NCBI GenBank assembly: GCA_015183035.1
Contig: JACZZP010000007.1
Span: 868,001-932,000, forward strand
Reading direction: 5' to 3'
DNA from: Meloidogyne chitwoodi
Taxonomy: Eukaryota > Nematoda > Chromadorea > Rhabditida > Meloidogynidae
DNA length: 64,000 nt
How positions within the stretch are numbered: position 1 is the first letter of the stretch; each line of letters begins with the position of its first letter. Below the pieces are notes generated by a model that did not search any database, was not told where the DNA came from, and saw only the letters and a list, made by a program, of their open reading frames with translations. Of the stretch, positions 43,184 through 55,387 are shown piece by piece. Both the position numbers and the translations under genes were made by a program.

Positions 43184-43783
43184 TTAAAAATTAAGAATAC
43201 TTAAATCTGAAAAAAATCTTTGTTTTTTTAAATAAAAATGGCTATAACCTTCGTGAAATCTTCTATCCTCTCCAAAACGTGAATTCCCACGTCTAAAATT
43301 CAAATCATCAGAATTTTCTTCTATTAAAAAATTTAAAAAAATTATTTAATTTTATACCTATATAAATTTTTATTTTCTAAAATTTTTTACACTTTCAGAA
43401 ATATTTTTTATTCTGATTTTAATACAAACACATTTATATTCCGGAAAATACAACATTAATATTCATGTTATAAGAAAATTCTGATTTCTTCATAAAACAC
43501 ATGCAACTAAATTCCGGAAAAGTTTTAATGTTAATACAGAATTTCTGAAAAACACAAACACACAATTAAATGTTTTTATATAAGTTCTGATTTTATACTG
43601 AAAATTAAAAACTTCAATTTAACCTTTTTTATTATCATCTCTTTTGTTAATATTTTTGTTGATGTTTGTTGAAAGTTTATTAGGTAAATAATTATTTATT
43701 GAAATTGATTGTTGAGGAATAATATAAAACATTAAAAATATTAATAAAAATAAACTTTTTCGAATTTTTATTAAATTATACAT
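43184..43783 (-). CDS. Small secreted, dibasic-rich protein (neuropeptide- or effector-like)
   Basis: Two exons (43783-43624 and 43320-43184) join through GTTAAATT/TTTTTAATAG into 297 nt, 98 codons plus stop. The protein begins with a typical signal peptide: basic MYNLIKIRKS, hydrophobic core LFLLIFLMFYII, then QQSIS. The rest is short and hydrophilic with possible proprotein convertase sites KR (NINKRDD), RR (NFRRGN) and RR (GEDRRF), and the pieces RGNSRFGEDRR and HEGYSHFYLKKQRFF. Such spacing of dibasic sites in a secreted protein below 100 residues fits a neuropeptide-like precursor. A secreted effector is the alternative in a plant-parasitic nematode. SRFG is followed by Glu, so it is not a classical FLP peptide. 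I do not recognise a named homologue. Confidence 0.65.
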
Positions 43784-44366
43784 TTTGGCTTTAATTTTAA
43801 GTTTATTTATTTTTAAATAAAATTTATTTTACCTTTTATTTTAAAATAATTGCTTCAAAATTTTAAAAAACAAAAATAAAATAATTTAATGAAATAAATA
43901 ACAAAAATAGGCAATAATTAAATTACACACTTTAAACATAATTGATTGATCAGCGAAAAATTAATCAAAAAAGTTAATTAATTAATTAAAATAATTTAAA
44001 ATATTTTTTTCATATTTTATTTAAATAAAAAATATAAATAAATGATTTTATCTATATTGAAAGTACAAAATAAACTCGCTGGAGAATAAATTAATTAAAC
44101 GTTCTTAAAGGATGTATTTTAGAAAAAATGGCTAATTATAAAGTTCTAGTTTATTTTTTATCTCCAATATTAATCTCTCAGATTTATCTCCTTCCAAATT
44201 AATAAGTATAAATAAAATTAATATTTATTTATTTATCTTATTTAAATATTTAATAATTTTTCTATTTTTTTAAATAATTTTTTTACTCTAGAATTTGGTG
44301 TATGAGTAAATTAAAGTGAAGAATTTCAATTAATAAATTTATAAAAAGTTTCAGAGATTTTTAAAA
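43784..44366. other. Divergent intergenic region
   Basis: Lies between the minus-strand secreted gene and the plus-strand collagen and so should contain both promoters. Sequence is AT-rich. No defined motif is convincing. Confidence 0.45.
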
Positions 44367-45851
44367 ATGACGTCCACATTACCTAAAGGGACAATTACTG
44401 CAGCTACTACATTTTCTCTAATTTCTTTCTTAGCTCTACTTATTGGGATTCCTCTTCTTATAAATGATTTGAGTGAACTTGAAAATTTAATGGCACACCA
44501 AAAACAAATATATATGGATATGGTTAAAATAATTAATTATAATAATATTATATTTTTATTATAATTTTAGAGAGATAATATGTGGAAAGATGTTATGAAT
44601 CAAAAGAATACAGTACGACAACAACGCTCTGTTGACAATGAACAGAAGACCCGTAGCCGTCGTCAATGTTAAAATTTTTAAAAATTATATTTTAAAATTA
44701 ATTAAAGTGAATATTTTAATAAAAGTAAGTTATTTCAGATGATTCCGCTGTAAAGAGTGGTTCGTCTCAATCTAACCAATGTCCAGTAGGACCGAAAGGT
44801 CAACCCGGACTAAAAGGCCAACCTGGTAACGTTAAGAATATCAAAAAGAATTAATTTTATAATTAGGATTGGATGGCGAGTCAGGAGCCCCAGGTCTTCC
44901 AGGTGGAGGTGCTGGAGGTGGTGCAGGAGGCGCTGAAGGAGGTGGTTATGGACAAGCCGCATCCTCTACATCAACTTGTGGGAAATGGTTTTTAACTTTT
45001 AATTAATAAAATTAATGTTAAAAAGTATTTCAGTCCAGCCGGTCCTCCAGGTCTTCCTGGATATAAAGGCAAACGTGGACCACGTGGAGAAAAGGGTGCT
45101 AGAGGACAACCAGGGTCACCTGGACGTGATGGTCATCCTGGTAGAGAATATATACTTTTTAGTAATAATTTTGTAAATTTTAAAGGTGATGAAGGACCTG
45201 AAGGTGAAATTGGACTACATGGTGATATTGGAGATACGGGTACGAAAGGTCCTCCTGGCGAAGATGGCATAGGCTATTCAAAAGGAGCGCCTGGTCCAAA
45301 AGGTGAACCAGGAGTACCTGGAATGGTTGGCGATGAAGGACCTCCTGGCGATCGAGGGGATGATGCACCTCCAGGTAATAAATTTAAATTAATATTTTTA
45401 TTGTCCATTTACTTTAAGGTCCACAAGGTGAAATAGGACCACCAGGATCACCTGGAGAAGCAGGCAAAGATGGATTGCCAGGAACAAACGGAGGTGGTGG
45501 ATTGCCGGGTAAAAAATATTTAATTTTAAAAAATTTAATTATTAATCTTTTATTAAGGAGCTGATGCAGAATATTGTCCTTGCCCTGCTCGTTCAAATGG
45601 TCAGGTTCCAGGAAAAGCACAATATGAAGCTCCACAACCACCACAAAGTACTGGAGCGTCTGTAAATCCAGGTAATGTTTAATTATATAAAATTCTCTAT
45701 ATTCCTTTAAAAATTTAATTTTTCTTTAGCTGCTCCTGCTGCATCTCCTCAACAGTCTCAAACAGTAACTTCTTATCAAAATAATGGCCGACTTGCTGCA
45801 TATAGCAAATTGGCACATGCAGCCGCTTTGCGTCGGCACCATCTTCAATAA
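44367..45851 (+). CDS. Nematode cuticle collagen
   Basis: Nine exons (44367-44522, 44571-44667, 44739-44825, 44867-44987, 45034-45140, 45186-45374, 45419-45508, 45558-45671, 45730-45851) give 1083 nt, 360 codons plus stop. The N-terminus has a hydrophobic segment (AATTFSLISFLALLIGIPLL), a non-repetitive region with a subtilisin-like cleavage motif (KTRSRRQY), then Gly-X-Y blocks (VGPKGQPGLKGQPG; AGPPGLPGYKGKRGPRGEKG; GPPGEDG and others) separated by cysteine knots QCPVG, CGKCPAGPPG and EYCPCPARS. This is the standard plan of nematode cuticle collagens, cross-linked structural proteins of the exoskeleton. A Gly-rich non-GXY insert (GGGAGGGAGGAEGGG) interrupts the domain at 44.9 kb. The exon before it ends at an unusual GTTTTT donor, needed to keep the CGKCP frame. 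The C-terminal tail is Gln/Ala-rich. The exact group cannot be named by eye. Confidence 0.95.
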
Positions 45852-46324
45852 AAATGTTAAAAAATAAAAAGAACAAAAATTAATAGAATAATAATTTTTA
45901 TAGTTCAATTAAATGATAAAAAATAAATTTTATAAAATGTGGAATCAAAAGTTTAAATTATGTCTCCTCCATTAATAATCAAAAATTTCTTTAGAAAATT
46001 TAAAAATATCTCCTTTACCTTGGTCAAAATCAAAGTTTGATCTCTACACCTCTATGGTTTTAAAATATTCAAAAGTTTAATCAATTTAACTGTCAATGAT
46101 TCGTCAGCGGTTAGTTCATCCTTTAAATTTTTGTAATTGGGCAGTTCACCTTTATTGATATGTTACAATTATATAAATAAAAATTTATTTTAAGGTGAAC
46201 TGAACCTTACAGTTCCAAAAATTTGAGGAAACATAAAATCCTCCCTAACCTTGGAGTTAATTTAAAACTAATTCAACATTAAAAAACTCAAAGCAACAAT
46301 CAATCTATCAATTACCAATGGTAG

Positions 46325-46558
46325 TGTTACGATCGTAAGTGTCCTACTTACGAGTAACAATCTGTGTCCGAGAATTAAAGAAGAGTCGACGAGCAACATA
46401 AGTTTATCACAAAGGAAATACAATGAAGTGAAGGTAGAAAATAGGAAGTGTAGTTGTAGGCGAGGGTTAACTCGAAGACTGGTTATTTACTGGTGCTTAT
46501 ATAGTCTGTTGACTAGACCGTTAAAGATGTCTATAAAAGACCACCATTCATATCCACA
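46325..46558 (-). mobile_element. LTR of a retroelement (left arm)
   Basis: Mirror copy of the LTR at 48009-48242, in minus orientation: it reads TG...CA, with the purine tract at 46559-46570 on its upstream side. Both copies are 234 bp and appear identical. The second LTR of a complete element is absent. Confidence 0.75.
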
Positions 46559-46570
46559 CCTCCCCCCTTT

Positions 46571-47283
46571 AACAGGTCAGGATTCACTAACAATAAAGGC
46601 ATCCAAGCCTTACAATACGGTCACAGTTTATAAGCACCCATTAACAATAACACTACCAGTCAAACAAAGAAAAAAACAATTACAAACAAAAGTGGGGGCA
46701 AAAGGGGAAAATAAAGGAAATACATTATATACAAAAAAAATTTTATCACACAAGAAGGAATTTTTTTTATTTATTTACTTATGACATCTCGTCATCATAT
46801 ACAAAATCATCTCCACAACTTTCTTTTGATGTTGCGACTTTGATCATATAGCCACTTATGATGTTGTCTTCCTTGCCCACACTGTTGACAATTTTACTTT
46901 TGTCCGGGGCAATTTTCTTATTTTGGTTGTTTTCAATTTTGACAATCCACAATTCACTATGCGCTTTGTGTCACACCAATCATCTTTGCGCATTTCTTTT
47001 TATTTTCTAGTTACTACACAATTCAACACTGGAATTTTTACTTTCCAACGATTCTTGAAGTGCTTGATCACTTCACCGTGTAGCCACTCAATTATACCAG
47101 AATGCTTATTGGTTTTCTTTATTTTCACTTTTGTTCCACTAGGAAATGGATTTCCTTTGATTGGTTCACTTTTCTTCTTTAAGATCTTTTTGAAGAAATT
47201 TTCACTTGAATTTTTTGACTTATTTAATCTTGCCGGAAGGGCAAAGATGCATTTGTCACTATCCACAACATGCATCACAGTTG
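46571..47283 (-). pseudogene. Retroelement polyprotein 3' fragment (left arm)
   Basis: Minus-oriented counterpart of the fragment in the right arm. It reads outward from the palindrome centre to the left LTR and carries the same C-terminal coding piece. An open frame of 214 codons found on both strands across the centre is caused by the symmetry. 5' parts (gag, protease, RT, RNase H) are missing. Confidence 0.55.
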
Positions 47284-47997
47284 TCACTTCAATCTTTTTT
47301 GTGGATAGTGACAAATGCATCTTTGCCCTTCCGGCAAGATTAAATAAGTCAAAAAATTCAAGTGAAAATTTCTTCAAAAAGATCTTAAAGAAGAAAAGTG
47401 AACCAATCAAAGGAAATCCATTTCCTAGTGGAACAAAAGTGAAAATAAAGAAAACCAATAAGCATTCTGGTATAATTGAGTGGCTACACGGTGAAGTGAT
47501 CAAGCACTTCAAGAATCGTTGGAAAGTAAAAATTCCAGTGTTGAATTGTGTAGTAACTAGAAAATAAAAAGAAATGCGCAAAGATGATTGGTGTGACACA
47601 AAGCGCATAGTGAATTGTGGATTGTCAAAATTGAAAACAACCAAAATAAGAAAATTGCCCCGGACAAAAGTAAAATTGTCAACAGTGTGGGCAAGGAAGA
47701 CAACATCATAAGTGGCTATATGATCAAAGTCGCAACATCAAAAGAAAGTTGTGGAGATGATTTTGTATATGATGACGAGATGTCATAAGTAAATAAATAA
47801 AAAAAATTCCTTCTTGTGTGATAAAATTTTTTTTGTATATAATGTATTTCCTTTATTTTCCCCTTTTGCCCCCACTTTTGTTTGTAATTGTTTTTTTCTT
47901 TGTTTGACTGGTAGTGTTATTGTTAATGGGTGCTTATAAACTGTGACCGTATTGTAAGGCTTGGATGCCTTTATTGTTAGTGAATCCTGACCTGTTA
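47284..47997 (+). pseudogene. Retroelement polyprotein 3' fragment (right arm)
   Basis: About 90 codons to 47567 include SEPIKGNPFPSGTKVKIKKT and EWLHGEVIKHFKNRWKVKI. A charged GTKVKI....G.V......WKVKI tail fits the C-terminal end of an LTR-retroelement polyprotein (after integrase), but the family (Ty3/gypsy or BEL/Pao) cannot be decided. About 430 bp of non-coding sequence then leads to the purine tract AAAGGGGGGAGG at 47997-48008. Confidence 0.55.
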
Positions 47998-48008
47998 AAG
48001 GGGGGAGG

Positions 48009-48242
48009 TGTGGATATGAATGGTGGTCTTTTATAGACATCTTTAACGGTCTAGTCAACAGACTATATAAGCACCAGTAAATAACCAGTCTTCGAGTTAA
48101 CCCTCGCCTACAACTACACTTCCTATTTTCTACCTTCACTTCATTGTATTTCCTTTGTGATAAACTTATGTTGCTCGTCGACTCTTCTTTAATTCTCGGA
48201 CACAGATTGTTACTCGTAAGTAGGACACTTACGATCGTAACA
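48009..48242 (+). mobile_element. LTR of a retroelement (right arm)
   Basis: Begins TGTGGATATG directly after the polypurine tract and ends GATCGTAACA, so it has the TG...CA form. It contains a TATA box-like TATATAAG near 48063 and is 234 bp long. No second LTR in the same orientation is present, so this is the 3' LTR of a truncated element. Confidence 0.78.
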
Positions 48243-48715
48243 CTACCATTGGTAATTGATAGATTGATTGTTGCTTTGAGTTTTTTAATGTTGAATTAGT
48301 TTTAAATTAACTCCAAGGTTAGGGAGGATTTTATGTTTCCTCAAATTTTTGGAACTGTAAGGTTCAGTTCACCTTAAAATAAATTTTTATTTATATAATT
48401 GTAACATATCAATAAAGGTGAACTGCCCAATTACAAAAATTTAAAGGATGAACTAACCGCTGACGAATCATTGACAGTTAAATTGATTAAACTTTTGAAT
48501 ATTTTAAAACCATAGAGGTGTAGAGATCAAACTTTGATTTTGACCAAGGTAATGGTTCAATAGACGTGCACATTGAATTTAAATATTTTTTGAAGTATTT
48601 TCTGAAATTATAATCTTGACTTTTTTGTTAAAATTGTATTGCTGAAGCATAACTTAAACCTTTGATTTAGTCTTTATATAAACAATTTATTAATATTTTT
48701 ATCAAAATTATTTAA

Positions 48716-51700
48716 TTATAATTGTTGTTGAGGTTGTTTTTGCACTGCTAACGAAAGCTTTGGAGAATGGGATCGAGGAGAACGATGATGGGCGCGAGTA
48801 AAGTAGTAACTTGGCAGAAGCATTCCCAATTTCCTCACAATGTTGTACTAAACCAAAAGTTTTTTTAATAAAAATATTTAATATTTTTCAAAAATAAAAA
48901 AAAAATATTTTTTTACCTGATCTGGTATTTCAAGAAGAGAATTAATAGCAAATGCCAATTCTTTGGATGATGATTGCTGCATATTTTCATCAGTGAAAAG
49001 TGAAGAGAACTCAACAAAATGAAAATTATCCCATGGTCGTTTTGGCAGAGATTCATCAAATACCTTAAATTTTGAAAATTAAAAAAGTTATTAGTCAATT
49101 TAAAAAATACTTAATAGGAATGTTTTCTAAATTTTTGAGTTTTTTTGATTCTTTTATTTCCAAAAAATTAAAAAAACCTTCATCATATCCCAAGGTCCAT
49201 CACCAACACCAACAACAATTATTGAAAGAGGATACTGACAAGCAGCAACAATAGCCTTACGCGTTGCTCTTTCATTGGTTACTTGTCCATCAGCAATAAT
49301 AACAAGAATGTGATACTTTAAAAGAAAAATATAATTAAAAAAAATATTTAATTAATAATAAATTATTCTAACGTCTTTCCTAGCATAACAAATTTCCATT
49401 GAGCGGTAGATTAAAGGCGCAAAATTTGTAGGCCCGCTGAGATCAACATTTGGCGTCACTTGGTTGTATATTCTTTTATTATATAATAATTTTTAATTAT
49501 TTAAAAAAAACTTTAAATTAACCTCAAAACATCATCCAAATCTTTGCATTCTCCTTCCTTATTTAAAGGAAATACAGACCAATCACCAGTACTAGCATCA
49601 CCAAATCCAAAGGCAGGAATTCCATTTTCAGTACCAGCAAAAGGGGCAAGAGTATTTCCCATTATTTTGATTACCTAAAAATATTATAATAATTTAATTA
49701 AAATAATTTTAGCCATTTTTAAATATTTTCTTTAAAAAAAAATAAATTTATTCATTTATACTTGTTGATAAGGATTTTCAATTCCAGTCTCATCCACACA
49801 ATGGAGTGAACGTCCACAAAATGATCGTTCCCCTTGATATTTATTACTTGCTGTATAGTCAATACCTAAATACATATTTTTTAATATTCAAAAAAAGTAT
49901 TATACCAAAAATTAAATTTGAAGACTCCAATCCAGCTTTACGCATTGCCTCTGAAAGTGCTTCAAGACTTTGTAATTTTAACAACATTTCTTGAGTGCTA
50001 GTAACCCCAACAACACTTAATAATGAACTTTGGCGAATTGACTAAATTAAAAAGTTTTAAATATTTTATTAAATTTAATTTTTTAATCATTTTTCAATTT
50101 TTTTATATTCTAATTTACAAAAAATCGTAGACTTGTCACCGTTGTATCTAGAGAAGATGTTGAGTCATCTGTTGTATTATTAAAACTTCTTAAAAGAAAT
50201 TGTGGAGCTTGTGGATTTTGTTTCTGATCAGGAAATATAATTTTTTGTTGTTGATGTTCAGGTGGACGAGGTGGTAATAAAATCTGATTTTCTTGAATAT
50301 TTAATTCTCCATCATTCTTTAAATGAAATTATTTTAATTGGTTTTAATACTTTTATTTTTACCTTTACTTCAGTCTGCCCGAGAAGATTTGTTGAATGTT
50401 CCTCTACCTAAAAAATTTTAATTATTAAAGTTTTAACTTTCTTACTTTCTGCTGCTTTAATATTTCGGCCATTTCATTGCCTTCAAAATGTAGTGAAGTT
50501 CTAGGCGGTTTTGGAGGTGGAATTTGTTCTGGTTTAGGTTCAGACATTTGCCTTTTTAATGACGATGTTGTTATTCCAAGTTCTTGATGTTCGGAAAAAT
50601 TTTCGTCGACCAAATTTAAAGAGTCTGCTTGACTTAATTGGTCTGGAGGAATCTTTAAATTATTTTAAAAATTAATTTAAGGAATAATTAGAATTTATTT
50701 GAAAAAATAGCTTACTTCCATTGACTGAATTTCAGGTGCATAAGTAACATCCCTGTCATCTGCATCATCAAAAAGGAGCAATGCATCTGGTTTATCGAAA
50801 ACCTATTAAAACATATTTATTTAAAAAATTCAAATTTTAATAAATACTTCATTAGTTGCTATTTGTTTGCTTGTTCCATCTGCCCCAGGAGTTGAACCTT
50901 CACCACCTGCTGATTCAGCCAAAAGTCCTTGTGGTGATGATGGACTTAATCCTCCAATAGCATCATTATTCTCTCCTTCATTTAATTTTTCCTAAAAGTA
51001 AATTTAATTAAAAAAATAAAACAATTTCGAATCATTTGTATAAATACCTATGTTTAAATTATAAAAAAACCTTTGTCGACTTTCTATCAAAAATTGGTGT
51101 TCCTTTTTGTTTTGAATGGATTATTACAGGCGGACCAGCAGCAATTTCCTCACTTTCCAACATTTCCTCTTCCATAACAAACTCTCCAGATTGACGTAAT
51201 GAAATTCTTTTTTGTTGTTGCTAAATATTAAAAGCTAGGTGTACATTTAAACAATTAATTTCACAAACTTGGCCTCTGAGTTGTGGTGCACTGTCTTCTT
51301 GTTGTTGCATATAGTCTATAGCTTCTTGTAATAATGCTTCAGCTGTTTGTTTATCTTGGGGAGATGAAGGAGTATTTGGAGATTGTTGCTGCAAATTAAC
51401 TGTTGTAGCAATTTGAGATTGAGAAGCAGGAAAAACAACTAAAGATAAAATAGTTACGAAAATCTCAAATGAAATTAAAAATGTTTTCTTTTAAAAAAGT
51501 GCGTGGGATATAATATCATAAATATACTTCGCCAAACATTTTTATTTATGTTACGATAATTTAAAATTTTATTAATTTAAAAAAATGAGAATTCACGAAA
51601 ATTTATTTTATATTTTTCCGGAAAATTTAGAATTAAATCTAATAGAATAGATTTTATGCTTTTTTTAAGAGAATAAAATAATTTACCTGTAGCTAATTTC

Positions 51701-52806
51701 TGTTGCTGTTCCTGATTTTGTTTTGATTGCTGTTTCTGTTCAATATTTAAATTTAATTCTGTAATTACAGTGTCGTCAGTTGGCGCTGTTTCCATTTCGA
51801 CTGGAGATTGAGGGTAACTGATAATATCAAAACCTAATGAGGCTGGAGATTCCGGAATAGAAATTGAGCCACCTATAAATATTAAATAGAAAAAAATCAG
51901 AATTATAATTCTTTCCCGGAAAAAATTCTGAAAATGTTTTATTAATATTTTTCCGGAAGATGTTTATCAAAAATTCTGATTTTTCAGGAAAACAATATTT
52001 CATTGAAAATACAATTATGTTTTCATAAAATCAGAATTTGTTAATTACTTTGTTTAGCTGATTCTGGTAATGAAATAATTTCATCCCCATTAGTTGTTTT
52101 TATATTTTCATAATTTTGTTTTTGTTGGTCTTCACTCTCTTCTTTTTGTTTTTTAATATTTATTGTTATTGTTGATGGGGTTATTTCATATTCCTGAAGT
52201 AATGCTGCTACTTGTTTTGCTTCCTCAGCGTTTAGAGGATGGTGCTTCTGTTTAAAAATAAAATATATGTATTTTTATTAAATTTTTTTTATAAATACAT
52301 TTTCTTCTTTTTGTAAAATATTTGTTTGTATTTTTTGACTTTTACTAGATACAAATTCAATATCATCTGCCCTAGTACTCATTCCATCTCCATCACCAAT
52401 ATTACTAAAAAGAGAAATACGAATATTTGTATTCTGATCTTTCCCATCATCATCATAATATTCTTCTTCTTCTTCTTCATCTGTTGTAATACTTCCTTCA
52501 CTTTTTCCTTTTTGTTGTTTTAAAGGTTGAAGAAGTAAATATTGTTTTTGTTTTTGAGGAGAAGATTGTTTAGATTGTTGTAGTGACTCTGGGGAAATTA
52601 CAACAATTGGAGTTGGACTTGGGGCAAAACCAACAACATCATCTAAAAAAAATATTTAATTAAATAAAAATATATTTTTTTTGGACTTTTAAATAAATTT
52701 AAAAAATATTTTTTCTACCATTATTTTTATTAAACCGATTTTTTGTCCAAAATGAAATACAACGTAATAATAAAGCATCACGTTTTTGTTTTATTCGACG
52801 AGTCAT
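48716..52806 (-). CDS. Copine-type vWA domain protein
   Basis: About 18 exons, roughly 900 residues. The start [20 protein letters not shown] (52806) opens a long low-complexity N-terminal half rich in Gln, Ser, Glu and Pro (for example [16 protein letters not shown] at 52.45 kb; [15 protein letters not shown] at 51.75 kb). The C-terminal third (50.04-48.72 kb) is a copine-type vWA domain: [107 protein letters not shown] and LLEIPDQY. DYTASN carries the Asp-x-Thr/Ser-x-Ser metal-site (MIDAS) pattern in variant form. No C2 domains were found, unlike true copines; this makes it closer to copine-vWA-only proteins such as plant RGLG, but no RING finger follows. Likely a calcium- or membrane-linked scaffold; the role is inferred from the family only. 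Confidence 0.88.
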
Positions 52807-53214
52807 TTTAGGGAAAAAATAAAAAAAAATTTTTTTCAAAAATAAAAATATATTCTCTTTAATTTAATTTTTAAAAATTAATAAAAATATTTTAAGAAAA
52901 TATATAGGTATTTTTAGTTTATAAAATAAAATCCTCTTTCTATTTTATATACTATTCATTTTTTATTGAATGGTAGAGGAGAGTACGTACGATGTGTGAC
53001 AATTGTGGAAATTTTCTCTTTTTTAAACGAGATATCCCCCTTCTTTTTTTAATGGACCAAAAAGAATTTTTCAATTGTCATGAGAAAATAAATTATATAT
53101 TTAATTGTGTAATTAATTATTTTAATTATTTATTTAATTATTTAATTTAATCTAACTTTAATATATCTTATTAGTGAAAAGATTAATATTATTTTTTTAA
53201 AATAAATAAATAAA
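52807..53214. other. Spacer between copine-vWA and membrane protein genes
   Basis: A 408-bp spacer between two genes of the same strand. A balanced stretch at 52975-53075 stands out from the A/T-rich rest. The distance is a little long for a typical nematode operon. No gene. Confidence 0.45.
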
Positions 53215-55387
53215 TTAACCTTCAGGTAAACCAATTTTAACAAATTCCCCATCATTAGTATCTTCACTACTTGAAGAACATTTTTTAATTAAAATAGTTT
53301 CTTCTTCTTGACATTCTTCTTTTTCATTTTCTTTATTTTTATTTAATAATTCTTGTTGTTTAATTTTTAATAAAGCTGTGGTGGATGAACGACGACGTAA
53401 TTCTCTTATTACAATTGAAGCAACATGAGAATCTAATTGATGAGCCAAATGTTTTTGAATATCCTTTTTAATAAAGTTAAAAATGTTTTTATTTAATTAA
53501 TTAAATTTATTATTTATTTAATTAATTAATTAAAATTAAAAAAAAATAAATTTTAAATTAAATTTTAAATTTTAAAAAATTACTTTTGGAGCCCCTGTTT
53601 CAGCTAATCCTTCATTAATATCATTTTTATGTTTATCTTGTAAAACAGCTGTAACAGTAGCTGGGTCATACGATCCTTTACCTATTTCATCTAATTCAGT
53701 TAATAATTTTTGTGTTAATTGATCAGCCATTCGGCGATAATGTGCAGCTAATTCTGGTAATTTTTGGATTACTGGAACTCCATCTTGAGGCTTTAAATAT
53801 TAAAAAAATAAAAATTTTTTTTAATATTTTTTTAATAAATTTATTAACTGTACTCGTTGGCGTTTTGCCAGGAGCTCCATTAATAAATTCAGATGATTTA
53901 ATTTGTAATTGACTAGAAAATAATTTATTTTAAATTTTTAAATTTAAAATTTATATTTTACTCAAAAGCTGTAGGTGTTGTTTCTTCTTCTGGAAAATCC
54001 CACATAAGAGGAACTGATTTAATTTCAACTTGACGTTGAAGTTGATAAATAGGAATGCTTAAAAATTTATTTATTTTTAATTTTTTAAATTAATTTTTAC
54101 TTTTTTTGTTTATTTTTTAATAAAATATTTGAATCATCAGATTCTTTAGCTAATAAATTGTCCTCAAAAGAATTTTGTTCTTCTTGTTGTTTAACAAGAA
54201 TATTAGAAGAATAAATAGGAATTGAAGTATTAGAAGGAGATGAGAGAATTTGTTGAGGTTTTTTCTAAAAATATATATTTTTATTTAATTAAATTAATTT
54301 TTATTTAACCTCTAAAACAGTTGTAGGAGTTTCTGTTGATGTTGAAGATATTGTTATTAATGGAGCTAAACTTTGTTTTTGTTCATCTATGCTTGTATTA
54401 TCATCACTTTGTTGTTGTAATACTTTAAATATTTATTTTTTATTGTAAAAACACATCCGGAAAAATCAGAATTTTGTTTAAAAAATACAAAATCAGAAAA
54501 ATCAGAATTTTGTTTAAAAAATACAAAATCAGAAAAATCAGAATTTTGTTTAAAAAATACAAAATCAGAAAAATCAGAATTTTGTTTAAAAAATACAAAA
54601 TCAGAAAAATCAGAATTTTGTTTAAAAAATACAAAATCTTGACTTTTACCACCTTACATTTTACTGGCTCTTCGGATGCTGCACGTAAACGTTCTTGTTC
54701 TAATCGGTGTACCTCAGCCTTCCAGGCCATTAATTCATTTAATTCTTCGGCACTTAATTTCCGTTTTGAACTGCTTTTTCGCTCAGTTCTAGTTTTTTGT
54801 CCAGCTTCTTTACTCGCCATTTCCAAAATTGTTTCAGCAGAAAAGTCTTCTTCTTCTTCCTCTTCTGATGATATTTTTTGTAATTTATTTTTTGCTTCTT
54901 TCTAAAAAATAATTAAAATTATTTTTAATTAATTTTTACAAACTTCCTTTTCATCTTTTTCTCCATGATTTCGACGTTTATTTGATTCAATGTACCATAA
55001 AAAGAATGCTGCCAAAAGTAAAGTTCCTATGCCTATACATGCACGACTGAACATACTTAAGCCAAATAATACAACTACAGGCAATGCTTTGTCATCACTA
55101 CATTCTTCCCACTCACTTAAAATAAATTTAAATCAGAAATTTGTAAAAATCAGAAATTTATATTTTGCAAAAATCAGAATTTATGATTTGTAAAAATCAG
55201 AAGAAATCAGATTTATAAAAACCAGATTTTGTAAAAAAATACAATTAAACATATTATATAAAATTGTGTTGTAATATATAATTAAATTAATATTTTAATA
55301 TTATTACAATTCTGGTTAAATAAAATTAATTATTATTAAATTAAAAACACACTCTGGATCATAGCCAAGTTCTGGAGAATAGACCAT
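53215..55387 (-). CDS. Single-pass membrane protein with charged cytoplasmic tail, unrecognised
   Basis: Start MVYSPELGYDPE at 55387; stop TAA at 53215 after FVKIGLPEG. About ten exons. Residues about 12-60 contain EWEECSDDKALPVVVLFGLS then a hydrophobic stretch to LLLAAFFLWYIES, a clear transmembrane segment near the N-terminus, followed by a basic stop-transfer (NKRRNHGEKD). The rest is hydrophilic: EEEEED, a probable coiled coil (LSAEELNELMAWKAEVHRLE), Ser/Thr/Gln-rich spacers, then helical blocks LPELAAHYRRMADQLTQKLL and LAHQLDSHVASIVIRELRRR. The layout (short N-terminal anchor, coiled coil, long acidic tail) loosely recalls RIC-3-type chaperones, but I see no diagnostic motif, so no function is assigned. 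Confidence 0.75.
54461..54638. repeat. 36-bp tandem repeat in an intron
   Basis: AAAAATCAGAATTTTGTTTA followed by AAAAATACAAAATCAG forms a 36-bp unit present about 4.9 times with no visible difference. It lies in an intron of the membrane protein gene (between exons near 54655 and 54430). As 36 is a multiple of 3, open frames cross it on both strands; these are not coding. Confidence 0.93.

Larger units (their letters stand above)
46015..48552. repeat. 2.5-kb near-perfect palindrome
   Basis: Position x on the left mirrors position 94567 minus x on the right across almost the whole span, with essentially no differences outside the centre, where about 35 bp at 47266-47301 do not pair. Each arm is about 1.25 kb: outer flank (309 bp), an LTR, a polypurine tract and the 3' end of a retroelement coding region. 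Sequence outside the palindrome differs on the two sides and shows no target duplication, so the inverted duplication includes host flank and is not a simple insertion. An assembly or library artefact is possible. Confidence 0.95.

Noticed and set aside
46923..47644. Matching 214-codon frames on both strands
   Set aside because: They read through the centre of the palindrome and mirror each other; only the last 90 codons resemble a retroelement protein end.
46428..48139. Paired 118-codon frames
   Set aside because: They start inside the LTR in antisense direction and are mirror images; no coding features.
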